Shown here piece by piece: positions 1 through 10,000 of a DNA stretch of 64,000 bases. How positions within the stretch are numbered: position 1 is the first letter of the stretch; every line of letters starts with the position of its first letter. This stretch comes from Nymphaea colorata (taxonomy: Eukaryota > Streptophyta > Magnoliopsida > Nymphaeales > Nymphaeaceae), in the NCBI RefSeq assembly GCF_008831285.2, contig NC_045151.1, positions 4,585,544 to 4,649,543 of the forward strand. The letters run 5' to 3'. The translations under genes and the position numbers were made by a program. A model generated the notes under the pieces. It was not told where the DNA came from and made no database searches. It saw nothing but the letters and a program-made list of their open reading frames with translations.

Positions 1-137
1 CAAGGTATGGCATGATTTTTTTTCTTGAAAATATAAATCATAAATTATTCACCATTTTGAAAAATTTATTTTCTAAGTAACACCTTGCAAAACATTTATT
101 GAAATTAATTAAATGTCTCATGATCAAAGCACGTAAT
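1..137 (+). repeat. Module D, 3' end only (cut by window edge)
   Basis: This AT-rich stretch ends with a phrase (taagtaacac..ttaattaaatgtctcatgatcaa) that recurs before nearly every M2 module, for example near 5,400, 26,690, 41,570, 51,000, 58,630 and 63,690. Only the tail of the module lies in the window. No coding sense is visible. Confidence 0.6.
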
Positions 138-160
138 CTCTCACTCTCTCTCTCTCTCCA

Positions 161-201
<41 letters not shown>

Positions 202-203
202 GT
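138..203. repeat. Compound (CT)n-(TA)n microsatellite
   Basis: A CT run changes into a TA run with one TG interruption. The short reading frame across it is a low-complexity artefact. Confidence 0.9.
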
Positions 204-882
204 TATTCATTGGCACACATATTAATATTAAAATCTAAAATTTTCACTGTTATTATCAAATACATTGTGACACAAGCTTTTTATTTTTGTGTATAGCTTC
301 CAAGTTTGAATAATTTTCTGCACTAGTGCTAGAACTATATCACCCATTGTATAATTCTATGACATCTAGTTTAAAGCAATGTTGGATGTGAGGGGTCTTT
401 TTGCCAACTCTATTATCCCAATTAAATCACAAGCATAAGTTAGGAAAACATAGATATGAATACACAAAGTTTGGAATCTACAATTGCTAGTTGTAAATGA
501 TAAGTGGCCTCTGATGTCAACAATAATATTGCAACCAAAAGTTGTCATTTTTGTCATGATAAATACATTGAAAATGTCAACAACAGTATTGAAACCTAAA
601 ATTGCCATTCTTGTTTTTGATACTTCAAAACCTGAGTTTTTTTACCTATGCATATAATGCTCATACATAGATACCCAAGTTTTTTACTTATGCATATAAT
701 GCTCATACATAGAAACCCAAGTTTTTTTACTTATGCATATAATGTTGATACATTGAAACCTGAGTTTTTTTACTTGTGCGTATAATGTTGCATGAAATGT
801 TATTTTACATTATATTTCCTACGCACGTATACTCTTTCTATAAATTTGATTGAAGGACAAATCCAAGTATTGTACTGAGCTA
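204..882. repeat. Module M2, copy 1 (minisatellite-expanded)
   Basis: M2 is a dispersed module of about 500 bp found 12 times here. It starts near 'cattcacaaatattaatatt', contains the phrase 'aatattgaaacctaaaattg' twice about 70 bp apart, and ends near 'ggacaaatccaagtat'. This copy is longer than the others because a 42 bp unit near its 3' end is repeated four times. The antisense strand carries an 80-codon open frame (366-608) that reappears in other copies. I do not recognise a protein in it. Confidence 0.75.
638..800 (+). repeat. 42 bp minisatellite, about 4 units
   Basis: Units start near 638, 680, 722 and 764, each opening with a T run followed by acttatgcatataatg. Other M2 copies have one unit here, so this is a local expansion. 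The M2 copy at the right edge of the window (about 63,850-63,930) shows a partial second unit. Confidence 0.85.
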
Positions 883-1050
883 GCCAAGGTTTTGCTAAGG
901 GTGGTCTCAAGTTTTAATCACTGTTTTGCGAATGTACGGTAGTAGGGAGTATCTCCAGTCTCGAAAACACATTTAGTAAAACTATGCTCTTTATCAACTC
1001 CAAAACCATTTATTTTAAATTTTTCAACTTCATAAAGTTCTTTAATATGT

Positions 1051-1599
1051 GAATGAGGTAAGTGGCCTCTATTCTTCACTTGGTTTGGGCTTCGGGAAGA
1101 GAGTTAGTTAGGATTACCCAAGCCTCCATGAGACAGGTAGGCCTTAGCAATAACACACTGGTGGGTCTTTCTGAGTCCATTGAGAAGCTAAAAATGAAAA
1201 ATAAAGCATCAATTCAGAAGGCATGTAAATTAATTGTATTCCACTGTCTGCATTTTTCTGTAAGCAAAAGTACTGATTGTTACTTGGGATCTTGTGGCTG
1301 AAATAGCTGAAACACATTGTTTAATCGCTATTAGAACCATGGAACTAGTTCTTGCAGTGGCGATGAACAAATCAGTACTTTGCTTGCAATTAAAGTAGAA
1401 CTATAAAAGCCTTCTGAATTCTTGCTTCCTTTCCCAATTTCAGCTTCTCAATGGATTAACAAAGAACCACCACTGTCTTATTGTGAATATTCTTACATTG
1501 TCTATAATTGCATGTCTCATGGAGTCCTGGGTGCAGTTGACTAACCGTCTTCCAGAACTCCAACCAAGTGAAGCACAAAAGCCTTGTTATATCTCATTT
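1051..1599. repeat. FB1 foldback, copy 1
   Basis: FB1 is a long imperfect inverted repeat. The left arm runs gaatgagg..cttcacttgg..gacag..tagt..ggattacccaagcctccatg..atgtaagaa..tagcaataacaca..ttgagaagctgaaaatg. The right arm is its reverse complement, ending cttcccaaagtcc..gtgaagcac..acctcatt. The inner parts (aattcagaaggcatgtag / accttctaaattgttgc; gcaaaagtactgat / atcagtacttttgc) also pair, so each arm is about 200-280 bp around a short loop. In this copy the loop holds 'accatggaactagttc'. Reading frames inside it are by-products of the repeat. Confidence 0.85.
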
Positions 1600-1672
1600 A
1601 TTTTGCATTTAACCTTATCATGTCTCTTTATCTTTACATTCCACTAAGGAAACTTTTTGAAAAGAAAAAGCA

Positions 1673-1673
<1 letters not shown>

Positions 1674-1717
<44 letters not shown>
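1674..1717. repeat. (TA)n tract
   Basis: Uninterrupted TA run about 75 bp beyond FB1 copy 1. The same placement recurs after several other FB1 copies. Confidence 0.95.
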
Positions 1718-1719
<2 letters not shown>

Positions 1720-2040
1720 CAAATGGCTAAAAATTGGAAACTTGTCATTAAAAGACAATCACAGTTAATAGAATCGGTGATGATTTATGGTGTCTTTTTT
1801 TTACTTCCTCGATGTTTGTGGATATACAAAAGCTTAGGAGAAAAATCAAGGTTTATTTATAGGAATGTATCCGAAATTAGGATGGTCAGATGAAATTTCT
1901 AAAAATTAAGGAGGATAAACGGATTATGCCAAGAGGGGATGATGTGGTGCATGGGCCCCCAAGTGGTGCTCAATGATGTCCACTCCCAAGAACCCGACCC
2001 GATCATTGTGGGTCCCATTATACCTCCCTCTCCTAAAGAA
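1718..2040. repeat. Module F, copy 1
   Basis: It starts after the TA tract with aaattggaaacttgtcatta, continues with a phrase on 'acaatcacaattaacagcattggcgatga', and ends near 'ggataaa..ggattatgc..tgctcaa..atccact'. Related copies lie near 7,195, 24,369, 24,560, 33,000, 35,540, 38,735, 43,412, 52,735, 54,390 and 62,310. No coding signal. Confidence 0.6.
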
Positions 2041-3280
2041 GAAGAAGATGTGGATTGATGTGAGCATATCATTTACCTGCAGCTCACCAGAGATGAGCGG
2101 ATGAACTGCATGGAAAGGTAGGAGTCACAGTCGGTCGTGTTTTAATAAGCATGACTACCAAGGTTGGGAACCCGAGTTGAGAAAGTGGCCTGCAGATTCC
2201 AATAATAAGACCTCCATTATATTTGATTCGAAGATAAAAAAACAGAACTGGTTTGTTTCTTGATAGACCGATGCCGTAATGAGCATCAGTGGTGTACATT
2301 TGCATCATATTTTGTTCTGATCTGAAATTTCAGCTACATGTTTATATATCTCGATGAATGGTGGCCTTTATGAGCATTGATGGTGCACCATTTCGTGGTG
2401 GGCAATGTTGTAGTCTAGGTGATGGTTTTTTGTAGTACAAAGAGTTGTTTGGAATGGAAACTAACTGCTTACCAGTCCCCATCTTGTTTATTGTGATAAC
2501 GTTCTTTGGAATGGGAATGCAGATGGTTGCAGGTGGACGGATTATGAACACCAACGTTTGTGTTCAAATAGAAACAGGCATAGTGGTGCATTAGTCATTA
2601 GATTTCAATAGTTTACGTGAGTGATCAAGTATCGCAACTTAATTAGTGTGTAGTTTCTCCAATTGGGATGACAAATGAAAAGGTTATGAAGCTGGCCTTT
2701 GAGGGCGCCCTTGTAGATGTGATTTGTTCAAAATGAAATTTGAAGCCACATAATTGGAATTCTCAACCTATATTTAGAAATGGAAGTATGTATTTGCTAA
2801 AATAAAATAAGATGAAATATATGGTGAAGATTATTAGAATAATGGATCATACCCATTATTCCTATCTAGTTATTGCTTGACACACCCTAAATGGGGTCTA
2901 TGAAGGTGTGCCCGGCTTCCCTAGATATAACAAAAATGTTTAGTTATCAATAATGAAAAATGATTCAGTAATCAGCCAGATTGGATTTGAATTGTTGTAC
3001 CATGAATTGTGCTCTAGGCCAAATGCAAGTCACATCAGATTGTTTGGCCCTGATAAGAAAATTTTCCCTATATTTTCTCTTTTTGTCATAGGGTGTTTAG
3101 CAACATGAACATTGACAGGAGTTCCATGAATATATCTCAAAATTAGAACAGATTCATGAAGTGGTACGTTTTACTGTTTCATCAGTATGCTATAGTCTTT
3201 ATACAAACACATGCACTCAGCCATCGGTCCCATTGTACGAACACATGCACTCGCCCATCTGAAAAATATCAGGATTCCTT
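2041..3280. other. Mixed region with no supported gene
   Basis: 2,041-2,100 resembles the end of module J (gaagaagatg..gattgatgtgagc; compare 28,310 and 34,210). About 2,100-2,560 looks lower in copy number in this window; minus-strand frames of 70-74 codons there resemble nothing I know. 2,700-3,150 matches module G (compare 8,700-9,060, 29,218-29,500 and 55,600-55,960), with the conserved phrases 'ttcagtaatcag' and 'attgtttggccct'. 3,190-3,280 begins module E. Nothing here supports an exon. Confidence 0.5.
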
Positions 3281-3790
3281 TTTTTTCCTCATTCACTTTG
3301 TTTCTCCGGGTGCTTATTTTACCATAAAATTGGAACACAAAAGTATTCCCCCACTAACATCGCAAGTACTTTCAGATGCACATCCCACTTGGGTAGAGTA
3401 TCCAAATATGTTTTCTAGTGAACTCACTATGACAAACCCATGCTCCACGTGAGAAAGAACTGCATAAATAAAATGCCTGCGGTACCCATCCAATGGTAGG
3501 GTGTGTAGGAATGGCTATGGTAGGGTGGTATCAAGACAAATGTGTGGCTATGGGTTATAAAACATAATTTTCTTCTTATATAACACGATTTATGTATTTA
3601 ATGGTTCCAAATCACATAATGCTAAGAAGATACATGCCTTTTTTTGGCATTTTATGATTGACATATGACAACCTTAATTTGTCAGCCCTAAACCAAGTTC
3701 GCATTTTATAGGGCACACGCAAAACATGAAATGCTCCTTGGTAAGAAATTAAATAAGCCTTAAAGAGCGCATTTGGTCATTTGGAATGTC

Positions 3791-3792
<2 letters not shown>
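3281..3792 (+). repeat. Module E, copy 1
   Basis: This is the left-most segment of the recent duplication. It has the phrases 'ccataaatttggaacac', 'CACTATGACAAACCCA' (from 3,424) and 'ggtagggtggtatcaagac', and ends 'ggaatgtcata' just before a TA tract. Other copies are at about 24,760-25,366, 38,960-39,589 and 48,762-49,290, each followed by FB2. The 98-codon frame here is not conserved as protein. Confidence 0.7.

Positions 3793-3821
<29 letters not shown>
3793..3821. repeat. (TA)n tract at the left edge of FB2
   Basis: TA run of about 29 bp directly abutting the FB2 terminus. The duplicate at 49,290-49,356 is more than twice as long. Confidence 0.95.
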
Positions 3822-3822
<1 letters not shown>

Positions 3823-4306
3823 ACCATGACTCTGGCATTTATATGTAAAAATGACCGTTGATTTTCTCTCTCTAAGATGCCTCCCTTCTTTCATGATTTT
3901 TTCAATCCCATACTCCATCTGTCATCCGTAAGCGCACGCTGCTGCCTCCCACTTTTCCCAAAATCCCCTGGGGGTCCTCTTTTGTGTTACAAAAGATGGT
4001 GGATTCCACGCATCTCTGCTGCCACCACCTGGTGGCCCAGGACTCGGTGGTGTCTTGGTAGGTCCACTAGTGACGTGCTAGGTGGTGGCAGTGGAGATGT
4101 GTGGAATAATCCACCCATCTTCTTCCTCCTTCCCACCCAAAAGTGTTAAACCTGGGATGCAACTTAACACGGCTGGGAGGGGGAAGAGACAATGAGGGAG
4201 AGAGAAAATGTTAAAAAAATTTAATTAAAAAAAAAGCCAGCATCTAAGACAAAAGATGTGATGGCTCAGATCATGTCATTTTGACAAAAAAATACCAGTC
4301 ATGGTT
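3822..4306. mobile_element. FB2 foldback MITE, copy 1
   Basis: The ends are matching inverted repeats: AACCATGACTctGGcATTTat at the left, and the reverse complement of AACCATGACTGGtATTTtt at the right. The interior is also folded: the left segment near 3,993-4,036 (aagatggtggattccacgca) pairs with 4,078-4,121 around an ACTAGT centre. A second hairpin lies near 4,137-4,170. Relative to the copy at 36.6 kb, about 70 bp of the left arm is missing. It has no open frame of interest. TA flanks suit a MITE that inserts at TA, like the rice Micron type; that assignment is an inference. Confidence 0.75.
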
Positions 4307-4337
4307 CAGCTTCTTTCTCTCCCTCCCTCTCTCTCTT

Positions 4338-4357
4338 TATATATATATATATATATA
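4338..4357. repeat. (CT)n then (TA)n tract
   Basis: Short TA run following a CT-rich run just right of FB2. It is about 58 bp in the duplicate at 49,888-49,945. Confidence 0.9.
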
Positions 4358-5024
4358 AATCATCATCTTTCTTAATAAACAACATAATGGAAACCTCATT
4401 TTATCTAACTGAATGCTCCATTGAAGCCTAAATACATCATGGATCATCATTTACAAAAGTCATAATTCATTTAAGGCGGATTTATTGGCTTAAAATTTCA
4501 TTTGCTACCACAAATTTTTTTTTTCTTTTGGTATGTGGTGATGGGGCGCACAGAATATTGCATGAAGCGTCGTTTCTCAAAACAGGCAGCTCCGTTGTCG
4601 TCCCTGTCTTATCCCTATCTTGATGCAAAGACAACGTTTAATGGTATCTCCATACATGCCAATTAGATAATATCTGCAATACATCATCTCCAAAGAGGGT
4701 TTACACAGTAGTGAGATAACATATGTTTGATGCAACAACTCCCATAGGCTATGAAAATATCCATACACATCAACAATCTTGAGCTATTTAACTCTCATTT
4801 TAAAATAATTAATCCTTTTGAAAGAAAACAAAAGTGCTCAAATGGTTCCCATAAGCAATATAGCCTCAGGTAAAACTGAGTTCTAGCTGCCCATCACTCT
4901 TATCCAACGGCTAGAACAATTTGAAACTGTTTAGTAGATAAATCTAGTGAAGTATTTCATATCTCACGAGTTTGGAATTTGAAATCAAGTTTCACGATTG
5001 AATCTGAATCTCAATACTGATCTG
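4358..5024. repeat. Module H, copy 1
   Basis: Contains 'ctaactgaatgctccattgaagcc' early and 'taccatctccaaagagggtt' style wording in the middle (aatacatcatctccaaagag). Copies are at 40,268-41,189 and 49,946-50,620. A minus-strand frame of 63 codons (4,577-4,768; ..SLEMMYCRYYLIG..) stays open in all three copies, but I recognise no family. The copy at 40 kb has about 290 bp more in the middle. Confidence 0.65.
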
Positions 5025-5476
5025 ATTTCAGAAAGTCAGGATTACAAGGAGCACCTAAAAAATGGATTTAAGTAATTGAAAATATAATGCACATGATATA
5101 TATTCAAGATATTCAATAGCTCCTTTCTTGGATCAACTGAAACCCTAATTTATCTTCGTGAAAACGAAGCTTGGATTGAGCCATGACACATTTAACTGCA
5201 GGATATATAGATGGATAATTAGGACTGATAACTTATTTATAGGCCGATTGGTCAACATAAGATTTGACATTAGTTTTCTTGGTCTTTGGCACAAAAATAT
5301 AAATAATAATTATTCTAGCACTTCACAAGCTATGACATAAATTTTTCATGAAAATATAAATTATAAACCATTCACCTTTTCAAATATTTTACTTTTATAA
5401 GTAACACATCGCTAAACATGTGAGAAAATTAATTAAATGTCTCATCATCAATGCATGCGTATATATATATATATAT
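5025..5476. repeat. Module D, copy 2, ending in a TA run
   Basis: Runs from 'ggattacaaggagcacc' through 'ctgaaaccctaa', 'gcttggat..gagccatgacac' and 'ggccgattggtcaa' to 'taaatgtctcatcatcaatg' and a short TA tract (5,460-5,476). Full copies are at about 41,190, 50,622 and 63,260. Shorter relatives are at about 26,380, 30,085, 47,445 and 58,330. Confidence 0.65.
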
Positions 5477-6004
5477 CATTCACAAGTAGTAATATTGAAT
5501 CTGAAAATTTCCATCATTGTTATCAAATATGTTGCGACACAAGCTTTTTTACATATGGTTATAGCTTGCAAATTATTCAAATTTGCTACACTAATGCTAG
5601 AACTATATCAACCATTGTATAAATCTATGACATCTAGTTTTTAAGCAATGTTGGATGTTAGGGGTCTTTTTTCCAGCTCTATTTTCTCAATTAAATTACA
5701 AGCATAAGTTAGGAAAGCTTAGATACAAATACATGAAGTTTGGAATGTAAAATTGGTAGTGGTAATTGATAAATTGCCTCCGATGTCAACAATAATATTG
5801 AAATCTAAAATTGCCTTTCTGGTCACAATATCAACAACAATATTGAAATCTAAAATTTCCATTCTTATTTTTGATACATTGAAACCTAAGTTTTTTTACT
5901 TATATGTATAATGTTGCCTGAAACATTATTTTCCAATATCTTTTCTACCCACAAATTTTTTCTATAAATTTGGTTGTTGAAGGACAAATCCAAGTATCTT
6001 ACTA
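5477..6004. repeat. Module M2, copy 2
   Basis: Standard M2 within the recent duplication, matching 51,057-51,600. The second 'aatattgaaatctaaaat' unit directly follows a small deletion that removes part of the spacer between the two internal units; the 51 kb copy keeps about 12 bp more. Confidence 0.75.
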
Positions 6005-6477
6005 AGCTATCTTCTGGTGATCTCAGGTTTTAATCACTGGTTTTCTAAGGTATGGTAGTAGGCACAAAGCCAGGGTAGGCCGATAGGGGACAGAAAAAAT
6101 CTAAGAGTAATTTCACTTACCGTGTATAGAAGTTTTGAAAAATTACATTTCAACCCTCAACAAAATTTTGAAACTATGGTTTGTCCATTACAATAAAAAA
6201 TTCTTAGCTCTAACCCTGTATGGTTAATGATGGTACTTCATGCACTTGCTTTTCTTTAAAAAAATCTTTGTTATATGATTTATGGTTCGTGGCTTTCACT
6301 TAACATTTGTCATTTTTTGTGATTTTAATTACACACTTTCTTGTTGTTATTATTTTTGTACCCTCACCATCAAAAGTGGTCCTGCTATTTTAGCAGTAGG
6401 TCACACACCATCAGTGTAGTAATCCCTGCCTTGAAACATATGAACAAGTTACAAATAAAAGGAATTGGTGCAGTGGG
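6005..6477. repeat. M2-to-FB1 linker
   Basis: About 470 bp shared with 51,601-52,065 and, more loosely, 42,180-42,635. It has 'ggtatggtagta', a phrase on 'ttgaaacatatg.acaagtta' and ends 'aattggtgcagtgggtgc' just before FB1. No gene signal. Confidence 0.6.
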
Positions 6478-6962
6478 TGCATGGCCTTTGTGCTTCACTT
6501 GGTTTAGACTTCAGGAAGACAGTTAGTCAGGATTACCCAAGCCTCCATGAGATAGGTAGACACAATGTAAGAATATTGGCAATAACACACTGGTTGGTCT
6601 TTCTCAGTCCAGAAAGCAACAATTCAGAAGGCATGTAGATTGATTCTATTCTACTGTCAGCATTTTTTTTGTTAGCAAAAGATTGAATGTGACTCAAAGA
6701 CATTGTTTCATCGCTATTGGAAACACGAAATAATCATCAGTTTTGCTTACAATTACAATGGAAGTATACAGACCTTCTAAATTGTTGCTTCCTTCGCCAT
6801 TTTCAGCTTCTCAATGGATTGACAAAGACCCATCACTGTCTTATTGCTAATATTCTTACATTGCGTATATTTGTCTATCTCATGGAGTTTTGGGTGCGGC
6901 TGGCTAACTGTCTTCCCAAAGTCCACATCAAGTGAAGCACAAATCCATGTTATACCTCATTC
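6478..6962. repeat. FB1 foldback, copy 2 (short loop)
   Basis: The left arm starts catggcctttgtgcttcac and the right arm ends gtgaagcacaaa..ccatgttatacctcat. The centre 'cattgtttcatcgctattgg' pairs back within about 20 bp, so nearly the whole element is stem. A small deletion in the left arm (near 6,610) removed the 'ttgagaagctgaaaatgg' segment, which survives in the right arm. Duplicate of 52,066-52,551. Confidence 0.85.
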
Positions 6963-7333
6963 ATTTTGCATATAACCTTATCATGTTTGTCTCTCTCTTT
7001 ACATTTTTAAAAAACCATTGTTAAAAGCAAGCACAAGAAACAATTTACATTGTAGCGACATTTTTAATGATAATTTATTATGCTTTTAGCGGCACATGTT
7101 AAATATGTAGTCATCCAGAAACATGCTGATTCATTTCTCCCTCCCTAATACATGAATATAAGAATTTATGCATATGATCATATCAACCAAAGCTGGAAAG
7201 TTGTCATTCAATAACAATCGCAATTAACAGCATTGGCAATTATTTACGGTATCTCTTTTGCCAATTTCATTTTTCAGAAATATTCCTTATTCTACCATAA
7301 ATTTGGAAATATGGACCCAAGTTCTTGTGGACC
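6963..7333. repeat. FB1-to-CACTA linker including module F remnant
   Basis: Begins with the usual sequence downstream of FB1 (cattttgcatataacctt). Instead of a TA tract it has a short insert (7,020-7,170), then a module F remnant (gctggaaagttgtcattcaa..acaatcgcaattaacagcat). No coding sense. Confidence 0.5.
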
Positions 7334-7545
7334 CACTATGAGAAACCCATGCCCTATGAAAAAAGTGGATTTACCAACGTATGTAGAGGTCGACGACAAA
7401 GAAAATGTTGATAAAACTTTTGCTGATGTTTGTATAGGTTGTTAGTAAAGATAACATTGGTAAAAACTATCACCTACATTTTTTGTCGCATCTTCAACGA
7501 TGTGTGATAAATGTTTGGCTGTCTAGAGTCATCCTGCTCACTTAT
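7334..7545 (+). mobile_element. CACTA-like terminal fragment, copy 1
   Basis: Starts CACTATGAGAAACCC and is followed by subterminal-type motifs: 'gatttaccaacgt', 'ttgataaaacttttgctga', 'gttagtaaag', 'ttggtaaaaac'. Plant CACTA transposons typically begin CACTACAAGAAA with repeated short motifs of the type cggtaaa/ttaccgacg, so the resemblance is to one end only. No second CACTA end and no transposase were seen. Copies at 46,713 and 52,878. Confidence 0.45.
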
Positions 7546-8092
7546 AGCATTCAATGCCAAAAATATTAATATTAAAACCTAACATTTCTATTCCTGCTAT
7601 CAAATACATTGTGACAAAAACTTTTTTTTTTTATTTGTATAGCTTCCAAATTTGAATAAAATTGCTGCACTAGTGCTACCACCATAATGCCTTTGTATTA
7701 GTCTATGACATCTTAGTTTTTAAACAATGTAGGATGTGAGAAGTCATTTTGCCAACTCTATTCTCTCAAATAAAGCACAAGCATAAGTAAGAAAAATTTA
7801 GATACAAATACTTGAAGTTTGGAATGTACAATTGGTAGTGATAAACGGTAAGTGGCCTCCGATGTCAACAATAATATTGAAACATAAAATCATCATTCTT
7901 GTCATACATATAATGAGAATGTCAACAACAATATTGGAACTTGAAATTGCCGTTCCTGTATTTGATACATCAGAACCTGAGTTTTGTTTACTTATGGGTA
8001 AAATGTTGCTTGAAATATTATGTTCCAATACCTTACCGCTCACATATATTTTTTCTATAAATTTGATTTTTGAAGGACAAATCCACGTATTG
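7546..8092. repeat. Module M2, copy 3
   Basis: Starts 'tagcattcaatgccaaaaat' and ends 'aggacaaatccacgta', the right edge of the recent duplication. Both strands carry frames of about 100 codons (7,832-8,140 plus; 7,798-8,112 minus) that overlap completely, which argues for AT-poor stop usage rather than genes. Confidence 0.75.
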
Positions 8093-8095
8093 TCA

Positions 8096-9250
8096 TGGTA
8101 TCTTTTACACATAAGAATTCAGTTTCCTCAAAGACCATAGCAAAACTGGTCGAGTTTAAGACCTGTAAAAATGCCGGTCTTTAGTTCGATTTACATGGGT
8201 ATTATGCTTATGTGTCTTATGTGGTGGAACATGGTAGCTATGTCGAAGGGTGCAATTCTGCCATAGTTGATGTTAATGCAGTTCATGACCCCTAAGGCAG
8301 GGGCACAGAGAGGCTGTTGGGCCTCTTTTCAGGATGGTAAGTTGCTAATTATGTGTAGGCGGATGGTTGTAAATCCAATTTATGAACGCCAGCATTTGTG
8401 CTCAAATGGAAATAGGAAAATCAAAACGTTATCAAGATTGGCCTTTGAGCAGGCCATTAAAGATTATGTGCACCGATTTGTGCACATGACATATATGCCA
8501 CAAAGAAAACTTGGTAGGAGTTGCGATATTGTGGAAATTATCTAAAAAAATATAGTTTTTAGTCTTTTAATTTCTTTCAGTTTTTTTGTTTCTACAAAAA
8601 GCTTTTTTTATTAACCAAGAGTATTTTTTGTAATAATATGCACAAAAATTTCATGCACTGCGGGTGTATATAAGCTGCTTTGGTTGACTTTTCTTAAAGG
8701 AAATGCAGAGGCACATATTTACATTTTGTAATCAATAATTCAAAACAGAAGTATGTATTTGCTAAAATAAAATAAAGTGAAGGCATACATGCCTTCACTG
8801 GATATAGCAATGCTTTTTTTTAGTAATGAAAACATGGTGAAGGATTGGAACCAAAGATGCATAATCGGGTTCTTTCAATATTGACAAATGGTTCAGTAAT
8901 CAGACATAATGGATGTGGGTTGGTGTGCCATGCAGTGTCCTGGGGGCCAGGTACAGTATTGGAACATGTAACATTAGATTGTTGGGCCCTTACAAGAAAA
9001 TTGCCCCACCATTTTTCTTTTTTATTTTTTTAGAGATCTTTGGCAACATGAGTTTCATCAATTTGTATTAATAATTAGGATAGATTTCATGAAACATTAC
9101 TTTAGTGTTTATGATGCCAAACACCTCTTATGGGGCTTTCCTTTTACTGTAATTTTATCATTAAAATTAAATCTGTGTTAAGGGGCTGTTTGGTCATTTC
9201 AAACATCCAAACAATTCCTTTCTGTTATGTTCTGTCTACATTGCTTAAAA
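8096..9250. repeat. Module G (TIR-locus 5' flank), copy A
   Basis: Matches 54,870-56,210 with many substitutions and indels, and loosely 33,330-33,980. Landmarks are 'ggtctttagttcga', 'catgacccctaaggcagg', 'ggcctttgagc', 'gtggaaattatctaaaaaaatat', 'ttgttgggcccttacaag' and 'aaggggctgtttggt'. Frames of 92 and 62 codons (8,267-8,545; 8,845-9,033) are only partly shared with the paralogue, and no domain is recognisable. I treat this as upstream non-coding flank. Confidence 0.55.
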
Positions 9251-9319
9251 TTTGCTTTGTGAATGAGGTGTAGCATGTTCGATGGGGAGTCAAGATCCCA
9301 TACAAGTGACCTTGACAGA

Positions 9320-9725
9320 AAACACCAAAAGTGTGCCATTGGACATCTTTATCAGGGCCTCAAAGAGCATGGTATTTCCTCCTTCATGGACAGCGGAAAG
9401 TTGGAAAAGAGGGAGGATATCGAGAAATTGTTTGAATGCATAGAGAGGACCAAAACCTTTGTCCTCATCTTATCCAAATGTTTTGCAGAATCGAAATGGT
9501 GCTTGAAAGAGGTGACCAAAATTGTGGAGCACGAGAAGGAGATAATTCCAGCGTTCTTTGGCATGGAACCTTCCGATGTCGCAACCATAACTGGCCCTTC
9601 AAATCTTCATTTAAGGATCATCAATCCAACAAGAAGCAGGACCAAGCGGAGGTGAGAAAATTGAAGGAAGGATTGAAGAAAGCCGAAAATCTCTCTGGCA
9701 TCAATCTGATAAAGGACAAGAACGG
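9320..9725 (+). pseudogene. TIR-domain (TIR-NLR type) exon remnant, copy A
   Basis: The translation contains a recognisable plant TIR domain from helix A onward: IGHLYQGLKEHGISSF, GKLEKREDIEKLF, FVLILSKCFAESKWCLKEV, then FFGMEPSDV. The TIR N-terminus with the FLSFRGEDT strand is gone. Compared with the paralogue at 56.7 kb, about 600 bp has been deleted, so upstream flank runs directly into aacaccaaaagtg. Just after EPSDV (about 9,578) the frame shifts by one base, and the remaining TIR sequence (NWPFKSSFKDHQSN..) continues in another frame to about 9,725. There a GT (..aacgg|gtatat) could be the old intron donor. Plant TIR domains act in immune signalling as NADases at the head of NLR receptors. 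No NB-ARC or LRR follows, because a retrotransposon begins 275 bp downstream. Non-functional. Confidence 0.85.
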
Positions 9726-10000
9726 GTATATATATATACATATATGTCTCCAGAACAATTAAAATTTAATCACATATCTCTTTCTTTTCCTCTCTCTCCA
9801 AAATTAAAGTCTAACCAAGCGGATGCTTTGTTGTCTATAGTTTTTCAGTTGCTTCCATTCATATCTTATTCATTATTTTTTGTTTGTGCTGTCCCAACAT
9901 CATGTTTGGCTAGCATTTTAGATATTTTTCCTTTAAAATCGTTGTCTTATCAGCTATATTAATCTAACAGATCCTTCACTATTAGAATTTCTCAAATTCA
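9726..10000 (+). other. Probable former intron up to the insertion point
   Basis: Sequence after the TIR exon, alignable with 57,256-57,445 in the second locus up to 'ctcaaattca', where the retrotransposon starts. The paralogue continues 'tcttccagtt', which marks the empty site. The pyrimidine-rich, stop-filled composition fits an intron. Confidence 0.6.

Larger units (their letters stand above)
3281..8095 (+). repeat. Recent segmental duplication, copy A
   Basis: This block matches 48,762-53,632 almost base for base, module by module (E, TA, FB2, TA, H, D, M2, FB1, CACTA-like, M2), with only scattered substitutions and small indels. One indel is about 50 bp extra here near 7,050-7,100. The edges are abrupt. 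At the left, the two copies share only a T-rich run before diverging. At the right, this copy jumps from 'ccacgta' straight into module G, while copy B continues through a further FB1. Outside these edges the paralogous sequence is clearly more divergent. Confidence 0.85.

Noticed and set aside
3877-4149. 90-codon frame conserved at 49,412-49,684 (same product in both copies)
   Set aside because: It lies across the FB2 stem. Identity follows from the recent duplication, and the frame is not kept in the FB2 copies at 36.6 and 39.7 kb.
9320-9725. TIR copy A as a functional TIR-only gene
   Set aside because: The first strand of the domain is missing and a frameshift truncates the rest.
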